A stretch of DNA of 64,000 nucleotides from Adiantum capillus-veneris (GCA_014529385.2 CM043942.1:62887184-62951183), one strand, 5' to 3'; counted from the stretch's first letter, positions 22,552 to 34,699 are shown. Notes: generated by a model from the sequence alone, not told the origin. Numbers and translations: made by a program.

Positions 22552-23230
22552 GGGCTGTCTTTCTATAGGATATGAAGTTCTAAAAAAGGAACAGTTTAAA
22601 CATAAATAAAATTAGAAACGGTAACTGTAGTTTTGGGCCTACAAACCTTAAACCGGCAAAGTCAAAGACTATAGTAGCCGTGAGTAGGGGACCAAAAATA
22701 GAGTCTATGAAGGACCACCGAACGCTAGTCAACCAGTCAAGGGATTATAGACTGTGGGTCCAACCTAGAGCTCAATTTTGAAGTTAATTTCCAAAGCCAG
22801 CATCCAGGTTTCTCTAGAAAGAAAAACCTTATATATAGGATGTGTGTGTAGCTGTTTAATCTTAGATAATAAGACATAATTGAACTTATACATTCAAAAG
22901 AAAGCTGGCAATGGAACAAAGAACAGATAAGTACAGAAACAACTCAGTATTAGAATCATTTATGTACAATGTTTGTAGGAATGAGGTCCCATTCTAGTAT
23001 ACAGATAGTAGAAAAACTTTCCAAATCATAGTTGAGTGTGCAATCCAGTATAGGTCAGCTTGCCAAAGTAAAAAAAAACCTCCAAGATAAGATAGAGTCC
23101 TTACTTGCATCCATCCAAACAAGACAACAATTCAGTTAGCCTTGGATATGTTTTACAGGTATCAATGGACTATACCTGTTGTTATCCATGTCCATCTTAC
23201 AAACTTTTTTTTAAACTTTACAAGCTTAGT
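22552..23230. other. No recognisable gene
   Basis: A/T-rich sequence upstream of the broken gene's ATG; it may hold its promoter. It is separated from 25677 onward only by the LTR element inserted at 23231. Confidence 0.5.
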
Positions 23231-23994
23231 TGATAGCCTCCAATTTTGACACCAAAAGGGCTAAAAGATGCGAAAATTCTCATTAAAAGTCATTGTTTCC
23301 ATCCATGTTTGTGGGAAATCTATGCCTATGTGTACCCTTGTTGCTATGCAATTTTGCACCATATTGTTTTGTAAATGCTTGGCTATTAGCGGGTCCGCAA
23401 TTCTATGCCAAAGCATATCATGCAAGTCAACCATAAAAACTCTCTCTTTTTGCTTTGTAAAGTGGAAAACCATGGGTCATGTGTGCACACAAACGAAAGG
23501 CTATAGCCTAAGCTTTTTAACCTTTGTACACCTTTTAAATTTTGGAATAAAGCATAGAAAGAGAAGTGTGTTGTGTGATTTGGGAGGTTGGGAAGTTGGA
23601 GGTGGTTACACTTTTCTCTTCCTTTATCAACCAATTTGCACGGTTCATTTCTCTCTCTCCAATTGTCACAACTCTCTTCCTGCTTCTTGTTCTCTCTCTT
23701 GTGTGCTTTCTTGCAATATCCATGGAGAGTGAAGGAGAGGACGAGGATGAGGATGGCTTCAATTTCCATTTCATGTGTGTCATAGCATAGCATAGTCCTT
23801 TCATGTGTATGTGTGCATGACTATGGTCATGAGAGAGAGAGAGAGAGAAGAGAGAGGAGGTGTGTGTATGTTTCTTGGGTGGGAGAGCATTTCTTGCAGA
23901 TTTTGGGGCTAGGAGCCAAGCTCTAAGCATATACTTTGTTGCCTTGAAGCCGGTCTTTGTAACTTGATGATGTACCATGGGGCAGGGGCGTTCA
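23231..23994 (+). repeat. 5' LTR of the 2.44-kb element
   Basis: TG...CA ends, 764 bp. A long antisense frame across it (23535-24266) is a by-product of CT-rich sequence. Confidence 0.9.
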
Positions 23995-23996
23995 TT

Positions 23997-24012
23997 TGGT
24001 GCACTGGCCGGG
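23997..24012 (+). promoter_or_regulatory. Putative primer binding site
   Basis: TGGTGCACTGGCCGGG starts directly after the LTR. It shares most bases with the tRNA-Asp type site TGGCGCCGTTGCCGGGGA seen at 54819, but the cognate tRNA is not certain. Confidence 0.6.
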
Positions 24013-24881
24013 AAAGGGCTAGTCGTGAAATTTGCAAGAATTGCAGAAGCAAGGAAGGGGATGGTCTCACATTGAGGGCAAGGGATGGAGCCGCCTACTC
24101 TGTATTGCAAGTTAGAGGAAGGGAGATAGCCGCTTGCCTTGTAGGTACCAAAAGAGGGAAATAGCGGAGTGGAGAGAAAGAGTCGCCATGGCATCAGGCC
24201 CTCAGATGCAAAGCTTGCGAGCATCATCATCATCTCGCTCATCTTGTCCACCTGTGCGCGATGCAAACTTCTCTCTCACTACTCTGTCCCTGTGCACGCC
24301 AACAACCTGCAAAAGAGGGCTTGCTGCAGATCGTTGTCAGTTTTTATTTGTCTCCAATATAGTATTTCTATTTTAAGTGGCCCTTGAAGGTAAGCGGACA
24401 GTCCCACATAGGAGTGCATTGAAAAACACACACTAATTTTCAGGTGGATACGCCGGAGATTTTGGGCGTAGCAAGGGTTCTATTTCGGGTGGCAGGGCTT
24501 TATTGAAAATTGTTGAGTGAGGGTGCACTTAATGTTTGTCATTTGTTGGGGATTGCTTTGGTGCCTGAAGTTGGGAGTCGTCGTTATTTCTTGGATGAAG
24601 CTTGTGGGTTGTTGAGGGCAAGATGTTGATGATGTTTCTTCTTATCATATGTTGTTTTGTGAGAAGATATGAAGTTCGTGTAGGAGTAGGAGATGCAGTA
24701 CAAGTTTGAATTGTGAGAGGATTTGGGGATGTTTTTGAGAAGTGTGATGGAGTTGTGGGGTTTTTTTGTTTGGAGAAGCTTTATTTTGAATTGAAGAAGT
24801 GAAAGTGATTAAGTATGCTAAATTGGAAGTTCTTTATCAATGTTTTGTTCACGGGAGCTCACAAGCTAAGTGTGAAGGAAA
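24013..24881 (+). other. Interior of the 2.44-kb element, no domain
   Basis: Short frames only. One starts at ATG 24188 (MASGPQMQSLRASSSSRSS, about 60 codons, serine-rich) and matches nothing I know. Confidence 0.5.
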
Positions 24882-25452
24882 TGATAGCCTCCAATTTTGA
24901 CACCAAAAAGGCTAAAAGATGCAAAAATTTTCATTAAAAGTCATTTTTTCCATCCATGCTTGTGGGAAATCTATGCCTATGTGTACCCTTGTTACTATGC
25001 AATTTTGCACCATATTGTTTTGTAAATGCTTGGCTATTAGCGGGTCCGCAATTCTATGCCAAAGCATATCATGCAAGTCAACAATAAAAACTCTCTCTTT
25101 TTGCTTTGTAAAGTGGAAAACCATGGGTCATGTGTGCACACAAACGAAAGGCTCTAGCCTAAGCTTTTTAACCTTTGTACACCTTTTAAATTTTGGAATA
25201 AAGCACAGAAAGAGAAGTGTGTCGTGTGATTTGGGAGGTTGGGAAGTTGGAGGTGGTTACACTTTTCTCTTCCTTTATCAACCCATTTGCACAGTTCATT
25301 TCTCTCTCTCCAATTGGCACAACTCTCTTCCTGCTTCTTGTTCTCTCTCTCGTGTGGTTTCTTGCAATATCCATGGAGAGTGAAGGAGAGGACGAGGATG
25401 AGGATGGCTTCGATTTCCATGTCCTGTGTGTCATAGCATAGCATAGTCCTTT

Positions 25453-25489
<37 letters not shown>

Positions 25490-25671
25490 ATGACTATGGT
25501 CATGAGAGAGAGAGAGAGAGAGAGAGAAGAGAGAGGAGGTGTGTGTATGTTTCTTGGGTGGGAGAGCATTTCTTGCAGATTTTGGGGCTAGGAGCCAAGC
25601 TCTAAGCATATACTTTGCTGCCTTGAAGCCGGTCTTTGTAACTTGATGATGTACAGTGGCAGGGGCGTTCA
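24882..25671 (+). repeat. 3' LTR of the 2.44-kb element
   Basis: 790 bp, same ends as the left LTR. It contains a (TG)16 tract at about 25457-25488 and (GA)n near 25504-25527 that are shorter or absent in the left copy. Confidence 0.9.
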
Positions 25672-25676
25672 TTAGT

Positions 25677-27375
25677 ATAAAAAATTGTGACTTCTTTCAT
25701 CATTTTTAAAAAAACCAAAGTTTTTAGTAAAAAGAGTGTCATTTAAATTAGAAGGCCATTACCCCTTCTAATCCAAGTGTCCGAATCCCCCCCTTTATTT
25801 CTTAAAAAATTCCAACAGTGTTATCAATTCTGAAAGCTCCACCAAATGAAGTTTTAAAGAAAGTTTCCTTTACAGTTTCTATAAAGTATCAAGCTTGTTT
25901 TTTTTTTTTTAAAATATAGGTTAGATACCTATCACAGTGAAAGAATTCCAAATCATACATCTTTTACCATATATTTTTGCTTAAGCAATCCAAGTAGCAA
26001 GGAATGCTGCTAAAAAGCCATGCCGTAATCCAAACCATGAAGCTTTTAAGGGAAAAGATGAACCATGTTTAATGTGCTAGTCCCTCAACAATCTCCAAAG
26101 TTATAATAGGAACAACATCTGCCTGGGTGAATGCAAAAAAAAGAAACCAGTAATGTAAATCCTATCCTATCTACAATAAAGACCAAGAACTACCATAGTG
26201 TGCAACCGGGTTACCCAAAAAAAGTAGAACCATCTAACACCCGTAAGCAGCAAGGTGAAGCTTTATCACTTTGTATTTACAAAACAAGACGCTAGTGCAA
26301 GTTAAAATAGTAGTATATCAACCTGATTTTAGGAATCAGTCATAAAATTCGTAACTGAATGCATCTTACCTTACCAAAGTGAAGCCAAAGTAGTAAACCC
26401 CCTTTCCTTTTCCAGAAAATTAGTAAAAAACACATCCACCAGTAGCCCATAGCATCAAGCCCTTTAAAGGGAATATCAATTATCAGTGGACAGATTAAAA
26501 CGTAGAGTACATCATTTTTCCAAAATGAAGGTTCGTTCCAAAAACTGCCATAACATACAGCCTGGCACAACACAAAACACACATCAGTGTGCAGAGGGTG
26601 GGATACCATATCCCCCTTCCTTTCCTAGTTTACCATCCAAGCCCAGTTAAAAGGCAACAACCCATGTAATCAAGGCAGCTATTAGCCGACCAGTCAGTTA
26701 TTAGCAGGGTACAAGGCCATAGCCAAATGAGTGGTCTAGCCAATGATATGCAAAAAAAAACCATTTTAATACGTTATCATTAACAGAAAAACGCAGCACA
26801 AAAAAACCTTATGTAATAGGCAACCATAAATCATCTTAAACATTAACAGTGTCTGCGACATTACCATAGTCACTATGCCATGTTATGATAAGCCATGTGT
26901 GCTTCTAATCAAAGAGTATCATAACCCAATAACAGAGCAAGGACAACATAAAAAACATCCATCCTCAACAGTAGTTTTTTTCAAAAAAACTGCAATCATA
27001 AAACGTATGGCCAAGGAAGCGGACCTGTGTGTTAGACGAAGTGAGTTCCATGCTCTTCAGTACCACGCAAAAATTTCAAGGCAAGGCAACAACAAAACAA
27101 AGCTAAGTGAGGGCCAAAGAGGTGCCCTCACCTCATCATATAGAGGAAGGAGGGAGAGAGGCGGTTCGCGTAAATAAAAGCCATGAGTATACCAACTATG
27201 TTACACGACAATGAGGCCGTCTCTAGTTGCAGAGAGAGCCCCTGCGCCTTCACAGCAAATAATGGTAGTAGGATACTAAACTATAAAGCAAAACCTACTT
27301 TTAGGTAATATAAACGGGGCTAGTCCCATGGTGTGGGGTTTTTAAAAAAAAACAACCAAAAACTATAGCTAAGTA
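25677..27375. other. No recognisable gene
   Basis: A/T-rich sequence with short unsupported frames only (for example 26340-26609 minus). A 12-T run lies near 25900. Confidence 0.5.
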
Positions 27376-27378
27376 CTA

Positions 27379-27380
<2 letters not shown>

Positions 27381-27463
<83 letters not shown>
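27381..27463. repeat. (GT)28 then (GA)13 microsatellite
   Basis: On the minus strand it follows ATTCTCTCTTCACACTTTCA, a sequence also found just before the microsatellite at 47236-47337. Confidence 0.95.
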
Positions 27464-27565
27464 GATATTTGGTCATTGAAAGTGTGAAGAGAGAATGTTG
27501 TGCCGTTTTGGGAGTGCCTCAATGATGTAATGCTATCATGTGGGTGTGAAAGAGCTAATTTCTTT

Positions 27566-29758
27566 GGCTTCATCTTCTTCACTTATTCCTCTTTTTTTTG
27601 GTGAAAATGTGGGTTGCCCATAGTGAGTGTGGCCGGGCTATGCCATTTCATAATAGTACTCAAAACGAAAGCCATTTTGTTGAGCATGAAGTCAATAGAG
27701 CTTATCTTAAACTCAATGGTATTTACATCATCTGTAACTTTGATAGCTAGCAAGTTACCTGCTTAAGTAGAAGGAGCATCACAATTATTTTTTTCCAAGT
27801 CTTCCCCTCTTAAAACAACAAGCTCACGCGAACCGCCTACAGCGGGTCTCCCTTGCTCTTACCAATGGCCAATCCTGTACAATTTCTCAAGCTCATTCAC
27901 GTGAGTATGTGCGTACATACCTTAGTGTGTATGTGTATACACGTTTTTGTGTGTATATCTATCTGTATGTGTGCGTGTCTATCTTTATACATCTCTTCAA
28001 GAAAGAGAATTCCCATGACTAGGGCTTGAAACTTAAAAATCCCCCCTCAAGGCCAAACCATGGACAATGGGCTAAGTATAAACCATGGCAGAGTTCAAAA
28101 GACCTCATGAAACAATGAGTAGAAGCAGCCCCCCCATGTGTACTTCCCTTGGACAACAATCAAAGTGGGGAACAACAAGAACTCAAATCAAACTGATGGG
28201 AGGTCTTACCACTTTTTTGTGTGGCAGTGTCTGTACCCGTACAAATTTGACATGATAATAACTAACAATTGATAGGCTAAAACAAATCTTTGACGAAACA
28301 TAGATGATGGTATTGACAACAAACAAAACCATAACAAACCTACAACATTGAGCAGGTAAAAAGAATCTTGCACTTTGCAAATGTTGATGGACCGCTTTCT
28401 TGAAACAAGTCTTCTCTATACTTGTGGTGTCAATGTGTTAGAGCATGTCCTAATCCTTGACATACATAAAATGTGAAAGAGATTTGAAGCTACAATTGGA
28501 TAATCAAATTTAATCTTGAAGGGTTGCAGCTTGAACCTTTGAAACATACAGTGTACCTTGAGTTTCCAAAGCTTGAAACAAGCACAATCCAATAGCAAAT
28601 TTGCCAAATTGCTTTTTTTCTTGTAAAGAGGAAACTAAGCAATTGACTAACACATCGAAGAAAGGATTCACCCTTTAAGCACCACAATTGCAACTATTTT
28701 TCGTTGCTTGATATTACCATGTTTAGCAACATTTTGAGATGTTGTACAATCTTGAGCTTTGCCGCTTAATCTGCACAAGGTATTGTTGCAACCACTTATG
28801 GGCATTTTGAAAAGTTGTGTAAAGTTGCACCTTCTTCACCACCTTGGCAAACCTTCCTAAATAGGTAACATTTCAAGATGTTTCACACACTAGCAATTTC
28901 TCCTAGTGTATGGGCCTACTTTACTTCAGCTAGTATAGCGTTCTAAAATTCCTATGTGTTGCCTTGGCTGCAAGCATTACTTGGAAAACGACCCGCCGTT
29001 AGACATTTGGACCACTTGTTGAAGACAACGTTTTGATATGCTACTCTTGTCGGCTTTCTTCTCTTTAACATTTTGATAGGCACTCATTTTTCCTAGTGTC
29101 ACCAATGCATAGACTCAATAGTAGCAATTTAACATGCCATGATTGCCAACAATGGCATTCTGAGATGTCGTCCCACTATGCCTACTATCGAATGTGCCTT
29201 GCCAACAAAGGTGATGGCGTTTTGATATGCCTCATTTGGGCTTTGATACCAATTTAGGCTTCATTGCCTATGGGGGATGAAGCCTTTAATTTTCCATGGT
29301 GTAGATGGGCGTGCAAAGAAGGAAAAACAAAATAGGAGGACAGCAAAGCAGATCAATACAACAAAAGTAACACTCTCTACTTTGATTATTAAAAAACCAT
29401 ACATATATAAGATTATTAAGGTAATAATAGCCCTACCTTTTCAATGCAAACTCCACAAAGATGGGAGGTGTGTAACTGCATGCTAAAAGAGCAGTTCCCA
29501 TGGGTTAGACGATCGATGACCAGGGCTTGAAACCCAACACTATCTACTTAAGCAAATAACTTTCTATCTATCAAATTTATGGATCTATGTAAATACAATT
29601 GATTTTAGCATAAGCTCTATTGATTATCATGGCCAACAAAATGGATTTTGTTTTGAGTATTGCTATGAAATGGCATAGCCTGCCCACCCTCACTTTGGAC
29701 AGCCCACATTTTCATTAAAAAATAAAGGGAAAGAAGAGGAGAAGGTGATGCTACCTTG
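27566..29758. mobile_element. Element with about 180-bp imperfect terminal inverted repeats
   Basis: 27590-27770 matches the reverse complement of about 29540-29728 over nearly its whole length (shared stretches include CAATAGAGCTTAT, GTATTTACAT, TTTGATAG, GCTTAAGTAGA and GCTATGCCATTTCATA). The similarity fades outward near 27566 and 29758. The 1.8-kb interior has no transposase I can recognise. It lies where gypsy B integrase breaks off, so it may have inserted there. No target duplication was identified, so the class (Mutator-like or foldback) is open. Confidence 0.65.
28720..29232. repeat. Recurring ACATTTTGAGATG-like motif
   Basis: Variants of (A/G)CATTTTGA(G/T)ATG recur near 28728, 28803, 28868, 29024, 29068, 29154 and 29216 at irregular spacing of about 45-155 bases, suggesting a decayed tandem repeat inside the inverted-repeat element. 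Confidence 0.4.
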
Positions 29759-29814
29759 ATGCAATCAATTTTTTGCCTTGCTCTTTATTGTTGGTGCACC
29801 ATCTCTACTGGGAC

Positions 29815-30363
29815 TTTCCTTGCATGGAATAAAATATACTTGCTTCAAAAAATGATCAATAATAGTCCAAATCATATCATGCTTGTGAGTAATGAGTGGG
29901 AAACCAATAACAAAGTCCATAGAAATGTGTTCACATGGTCTTTTAGGAATGGGGAGAGGATGTAAAAGACGTAATTTTTTACCTGTTGCTGCTTTAATCT
30001 TTTGGCAAATCAAACAAGATCAAACATACTATCTAGCATCACTTTTCATAACGGGCCAATAAAAATCACGACATAAATTTTGACAAGTAGAAGCAAAACC
30101 TCTATGTCCAACATAAGGTGGTTTATGCAATTCTTTAATGAGTAAAACACAAAATGGTTTTGTGACACATAGCTTCTGGTTGAAGTAAAGGAAACTTGTA
30201 TGATGTATTCAAGAAATATGTGCATTGAATTTTCAAGCATATGCAACCAAGTGGTTTTAAAGTCATCGTCTTGTGCATAAGTATCATGCATAAAATCAAA
30301 CAAAGTGCTCATAATAATATATAAATTATAAAAACTGGGTCTTTGACTCAAAGTATTAGCCAC
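29815..30363 (-). pseudogene. pol: Gypsy B integrase N-terminal remnant
   Basis: The minus strand reads an H2C2 zinc-finger region (KPPYVGHRGFASTCQNLC, DFYWPVMKSD) and then CQKIKAATGKKLRLLHPLPI and the start of the catalytic core (PKRPCEHISMDFVIGFPL, FIPCKES). These are typical of Ty3/gypsy integrases. The similarity breaks off after CKESP near 29815, next to the inverted-repeat element. Stops and a frameshift lie in the zinc-finger part. Confidence 0.85.
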
Positions 30364-30436
30364 AACATTTTCTTTACCAGGTTGATACTGAATGCTGGAC
30401 TGAAAACTTTGAATAAAAGCAACCCACTGAATACGC

Positions 30437-30721
30437 TTATCGTCTATTAGGGGTTGAGATAATAAGTACTTGATACTTTGCTATTAGGTTATCACCCATT
30501 AGATAATGTTTCCAAACTTTTAGAGCATGCACTACAACAATCAATTCTTTATCATATGCACTAAACTTGATTTTAGATGTTTTAAATGGACAATTTTCAA
30601 ATGCTAGTGGGTGGTTATCTTGCATAAAAGTTGCACCAATACCTTTTTCACTAGCATCAATGACTGCAACAAAGAATGATTGGTCAACATCAGGCAATTG
30701 TAACACAGGTGCATTAGTCAA
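30437..30721 (-). pseudogene. pol: Gypsy B RNase H remnant
   Basis: The frame carries FFVAVIDASEKGIGATFMQD, PLAFENCPFKTSKIKFSAYD and KELIVVVHALKVWKHYLMG, the Ty3/gypsy RNase H blocks; the catalytic aspartate in VIDAS is present. The frame continues from reverse transcriptase with interruptions at 30721-30969. Confidence 0.88.
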
Positions 30722-30968
30722 AGCATTCTTGAGTGCAGTGAATGAGCTTTCTTGTAAGTGAGTCCATATATATGGGATGTTTTTCTTTAATATGAGAGTG
30801 AGATAATGAGATTTGTAAGCAAAATTACAAAAAAACTTCTTGTGATAATTGCATAGATCAATGAAAGAACGTAGCTCCTATAGGTTTTTGGATCTAGGCT
30901 ATGAATGAATAGCTTCAATTTTCTTGGGGTCTACATGTATTCCCTTTCTCGATATAATATGTCTTAAT

Positions 30969-31705
30969 TTACTCAATTTTTGTTTGGAAAAATGAACTCT
31001 TTTTGGGATTCAAGTACGAGTGGTTTTGTGAAAGAAGGTCAAAAACACGTGTTAAATGCTCTTTATGTTCTTGCTCAGATTTTCTAAACACAAGAATATT
31101 TTCAAAAAATACAATGACAAAGTCTTGATGGTCAATGAAAATTCTATTCATTATACGAGTGAAAGTAACATAGTGTCCCATTTGTGTTTTGAATGCAGCT
31201 TTATAAACATCTTTTTCAAAAAATTTAACTTGGTAATACCCTAATTTAAGGTCTATTTTGCTAAAATTGTTTGCCCCTTTCAATTTGTCCAGTAGACCAT
31301 CCACTTGGGAATAGGAAATGGCATAGCCCGGCCACACTCACTATGGGCAATACACTCACCTGGCCATTAAGATCATTCTTAATGGGGACCTTGTGTAGAG
31401 CCCTGTAGTCAATACACATACAAAAGGTTCCATTTTTCTTCTTAACAAGAAGTATTGGAGCTCCGTATGGTGAGCTACTCGGTCTAATAAGTCCCTAGTC
31501 AAGTAAATCTGTGATTTGATTTTGTATTTCCCTATGTGTGGTTAGTTTTACATGGTATGGTTCTCTACAAGGTGGTTCACTACCTGGGATAATATCAATT
31601 TTATGATCTTCAAGACATGAGGGTGATATTCTAAGAGGCAAATCATGCATGAAACAATGCTTAAATTGTGAGAGAAATTGATCGTGTGAAGAGTCTTGAG
31701 GACCT
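30969..31705 (-). pseudogene. pol: Gypsy B protease-RT linker and reverse transcriptase
   Basis: From 31705 downward the strand reads a linker with DIIPGSEPP, then [40 protein letters not shown], and after a short insertion [20 protein letters not shown]. The catalytic box is now FFENIL, where active copies have F-x-D-D; both aspartates are lost, so the enzyme is dead. About 45 bases inserted at about 31325-31370 include 36 bases identical to the terminus of the inverted-repeat element at 27.6 kb. Sequence above 31705 belongs to another element on the opposite strand. Confidence 0.88.
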
Positions 31706-32529
31706 CACCTGGCATGCATTCAAAAAGTTATTTCTACCCTTTTCTTACCCACGCAGTACAAAGCTAAAGCACCTTGCCAATGGGATATAATTTTCCAAGG
31801 TAGAAATGAAGATGTACATGCTTACACTAACCACTTTTGGAATTGTCTCATTCAACTTCAATCCATTGAACATGTCAGTCGTTGGAAACCAAATCGTAAG
31901 TATATATCTGGGTTAGCACTACAAATTGGTGTTGAAGTGGACATGTTTGCGCTAGATTCACTATCAAAGGCATCAATTTGGCACTCAATGTGAAGAAAAA
32001 GAAAGGCAGACATCAACTTCATGTTGATCAATCTCCTAACACTAACCGTAACAAGAAAATTCCTTCCTCTCCTACCTTTCACATGAACAAAATTAGAGTC
32101 GTACTTTTTTCAAGGGATGCAAGTTTGACAACTGTACTACATCCTCTCAACCTCATGGCAGCAACAACAACCACATGTAGTAGAGGGCCAACCAAAATCC
32201 TTTCAACAATCAATGCCCTAATCATTCTTCCAAAGATAATGAAAAGGTCAAATGTTTCAAATGTTTTCAACCTGGTCACTATGCAGATAAATGTCCAAAC
32301 AATCCTGTTAAGAGTAACAGTCATCCCAATGGCCAATTTAATGGAGTTGCATGCAACTACTACCAAAGACCATTCAACAACAACCACCCAAATGGTGCAC
32401 AAATTAACCTCATTAAAGATGCCAATCCTAATGACAATGAAACTAAGGTCAATTATGGTCAGGGATATGATTCTGAGTATGATGCCAATGGCAATTCTTC
32501 TCAAGGTATCCCTATATCTCTACACAATC
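31706..32529 (+). pseudogene. gag: Gypsy D gag, cut by the gypsy E insertion
   Basis: Broken plus-strand frames read TWHAFKKLFL, then NEDVHAYTNHFWNCLIQLQS and KYISGLALQIGVEVDMFAL, a Retrotrans_gag domain. An intact zinc knuckle follows, CFKCFQPGHYADKC at 32253-32294 (CX2CX4HX4C). Asn-rich sequence then leads to GIPISLHN, where the LTR of gypsy E begins at 32530. The frame continues in phase after 46858 with the protease. Frameshifts near 31745 and 31990 make it a pseudogene. The long frame at 31978-32550 in another phase is a shadow. Confidence 0.85.
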
Positions 32530-34204
32530 TGTAATGGAAATGGCTTATGAACTTTGAGAATAGCGAAATTAGGAGAATTAAAGAGAGCATTTTTGTGGGA
32601 CTACTTTGAGAACATAGAGGGTGAACTTAATTAGAGGTAGCAACATAACCATTATACTTAATCTACTTCGCATGAACAATACTTTTGCAAGCGAGACAAA
32701 GAATTAGAGAACTTTGAGGACCGGGTTTATGTGGAGTCGGTCTCCCCTCCAATAGGCTTTTGTATTATATATTCTCCCATAAAGAGAGACTTGGTATAAC
32801 ACAATCTTTGTGTTCCTTGTGACCTTGGTGAGCTATGAAGATGGAAAGCTTCATGCATCACGAGCATAACATAGACTTTGTAGAACGCATTAACCATCCC
32901 CGGCCTCAATCCCAAGGCCTCAAACACCTTCAAAGGTGGAGAGAGCTAGTGGAAAATGAGGGTAGGAAAGAGGAAGAAGAAACATTCATAGGAGAAAGAA
33001 ATAGTTCCTCACTTATCATTACTCTTCTTGCTTAGCATAGCATAATAGCATAGTAATGACAATGGAGAAGATGGCAAGCTTAAGCATTGAAGCATGGCTC
33101 TTGGTTGGATTTGCATTCCATAGCCGAGAGTGTTGGTGTAGGCTCTCAACTTCTCAACAATCTTGGAGAAGGAGATGGAGTTCTTCCACTTTCACCAAGA
33201 GAGAATATCTGAAAAATATGCGTGTGAGAGAGTGTATACCCCCAAGCACACCCCTTGCTTGCTTCTGTCGACCCCTCCTTGTAGCTCAAGCTTGAAGCTC
33301 ATTGTACCCCTCTAAGCCTAGCCAATCACATGCACAATGCATTTCAAGCAACATGGGTAGCATTAGGACAAGTGTCCTCCTTACCTCTTTGAGAGAGAAA
33401 ACTTAAAAATATCTAGATATTTGTTGAATTGAACTAGAAGCTCATTGGACCCCTCTTTAGCCAAGCCAATAGGATTCAAGCACACCATGTGGCTAAGATA
33501 GGGAGAGCTTGACATGTGTCCATGTGTCCCTTGTGAAAGGGGGTGCCGTTTGGGTGAGTGGGAGGTTAAGTCAAAGATTCCCCTCATTTTGGGGATTTTT
33601 CCCTCCTTTGTAGGGTCTTTTTTTGACTCAAGCACCTTACCCCCCATGAATAGGAAGCTTCTCAAGCACCTTCCTCATCAAGCATGACAAGCACCTTAGT
33701 CAGCAAGCACCACAAGCACCTTAGTCACCAAGCATGACAAGCACCTTAAGCACGTTAGTCACCAAGCATGACAAGCACCTCAAGCTTGGACTGGGTTCCC
33801 ACCTCAAGCACAACCCTGCCTTGCCTAAGGTCTAAGGACTTTTAACGCTAACCTTTGGAGGTCTTTAATGAAGCTAACCTAAGGTCTTTTAAACTCCATT
33901 AGATGCACGTTGCTCTTTGATAGAATATCTCCTTTTGGACCCCTATTGAGATGTAACCATGTCTCCTCTTGGTCCCTTGCTGAGATAAGTCTAGAAGCAC
34001 TTATTACACATTGCTCTTTGGTAGAAAATCTCCTTTTGGAGCCCTATTGAGATGTAACCATCTCTCCTCTTGGTCCCTTGTTGAGATAAGTCTAGAAGCA
34101 CATGTCTCTATTCTAACTCTCGTTCCCATTTATTCTCCCGCATTATATGATCGATTTAATATGAGAAAATCATTTGGGTTAGCTAGATATTAGATTTTAT
34201 GACA
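32530..34204 (-). repeat. Gypsy E 3' LTR
   Basis: 1675 bp. On the minus strand it begins TGTCATAAAATC and ends CCATTTCCATTACA. It holds a 25-bp-type minisatellite (units like CACCTTAGTCACCAAGCATG, 33660-33790) and a tandem duplication of about 105 bp (33909-34100). Confidence 0.92.
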
Positions 34205-34223
34205 TTACCTCTCTCTTGAAATC
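34205..34223 (-). promoter_or_regulatory. Gypsy E polypurine tract
   Basis: The minus strand reads GATTTCAAGAGAGAGGTAA immediately before the LTR start TGTCAT. The same sequence sits beside the LTR at 63934. Confidence 0.75.
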
Positions 34224-34699
34224 ATAGTCGTCCTTGACTATGAGGTAAAGAAGATAAAGCCTAGTCATTAGTCCATGTTTCTTAGCGGGTAGAGGATCCC
34301 TTTTTAACCTATGACATCATTCTAGAATGGATGACTAATTTATTTGGTGCTTGGGAGACTTAGCTGCCGCCGCCACAAGCATGTCTGTTCTTTAGTCCAT
34401 ATCATACTTCCAAAGTAGAGTGACAAATTCTACTTGGTGTGTGGGAGACATTGTCACCAAAAACATGATCCTAAGCATGCATACTTCTTAAATTTTGTGC
34501 ACAATAAAAGAAAGAGAATGAGTCTTATAAGACAAAAACATTGCATTTTCATTTGCTTACTCTAGTGTAGCATTGTAAGCTTTGACAAGGTTCATATTAT
34601 CCTTAAGCTAGGTTCCTTACATCCATCTAGCATCTTTAAAAGGATAATTCTTAATTTTAACAATATATAATTGGATAATCTTATCTTTTCTTAATACCT

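Larger units (their letters stand above)
23231..25671 (+). mobile_element. Complete non-autonomous LTR retrotransposon, 2.44 kb
   Basis: Two direct repeats, 23231-23994 and 24882-25671, start TGATAGCCTCC and end GGGGCGTTCA. They are flanked by a perfect 5-bp target duplication, TTAGT (23226-23230, 25672-25676). A primer-site-like TGGTGCACTGGCCGGG starts 3 bases after the left LTR. A short purine stretch (GTGAAGGAAA) precedes the right LTR. The 887-bp interior has no gag or pol similarity. It is TRIM/LARD-like and must be mobilised by another element. The LTRs differ mainly by a (TG)16 expansion in the right copy and scattered substitutions. Orientation is taken from the primer site. Confidence 0.92.

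Noticed and set aside
23535-24266. 243-codon minus-strand frame
   Set aside because: It lies antisense across an LTR of a gene-less element, contains microsatellite translations, and only partly exists in the second LTR copy.
28720-29232. Possible CRISPR-like array
   Set aside because: The motif is short, degenerate and irregularly spaced, and the sequence is clearly eukaryotic.
29240-29251. GCTTTGATACCA, resembling a minus-strand tRNA-Met primer site
   Set aside because: One base off the consensus, with no LTR end beside it and no minus-strand gag below it.
31978-32550. 190-codon plus-strand frame
   Set aside because: It is in the wrong phase; the true phase shows the gag zinc knuckle at 32253-32294.
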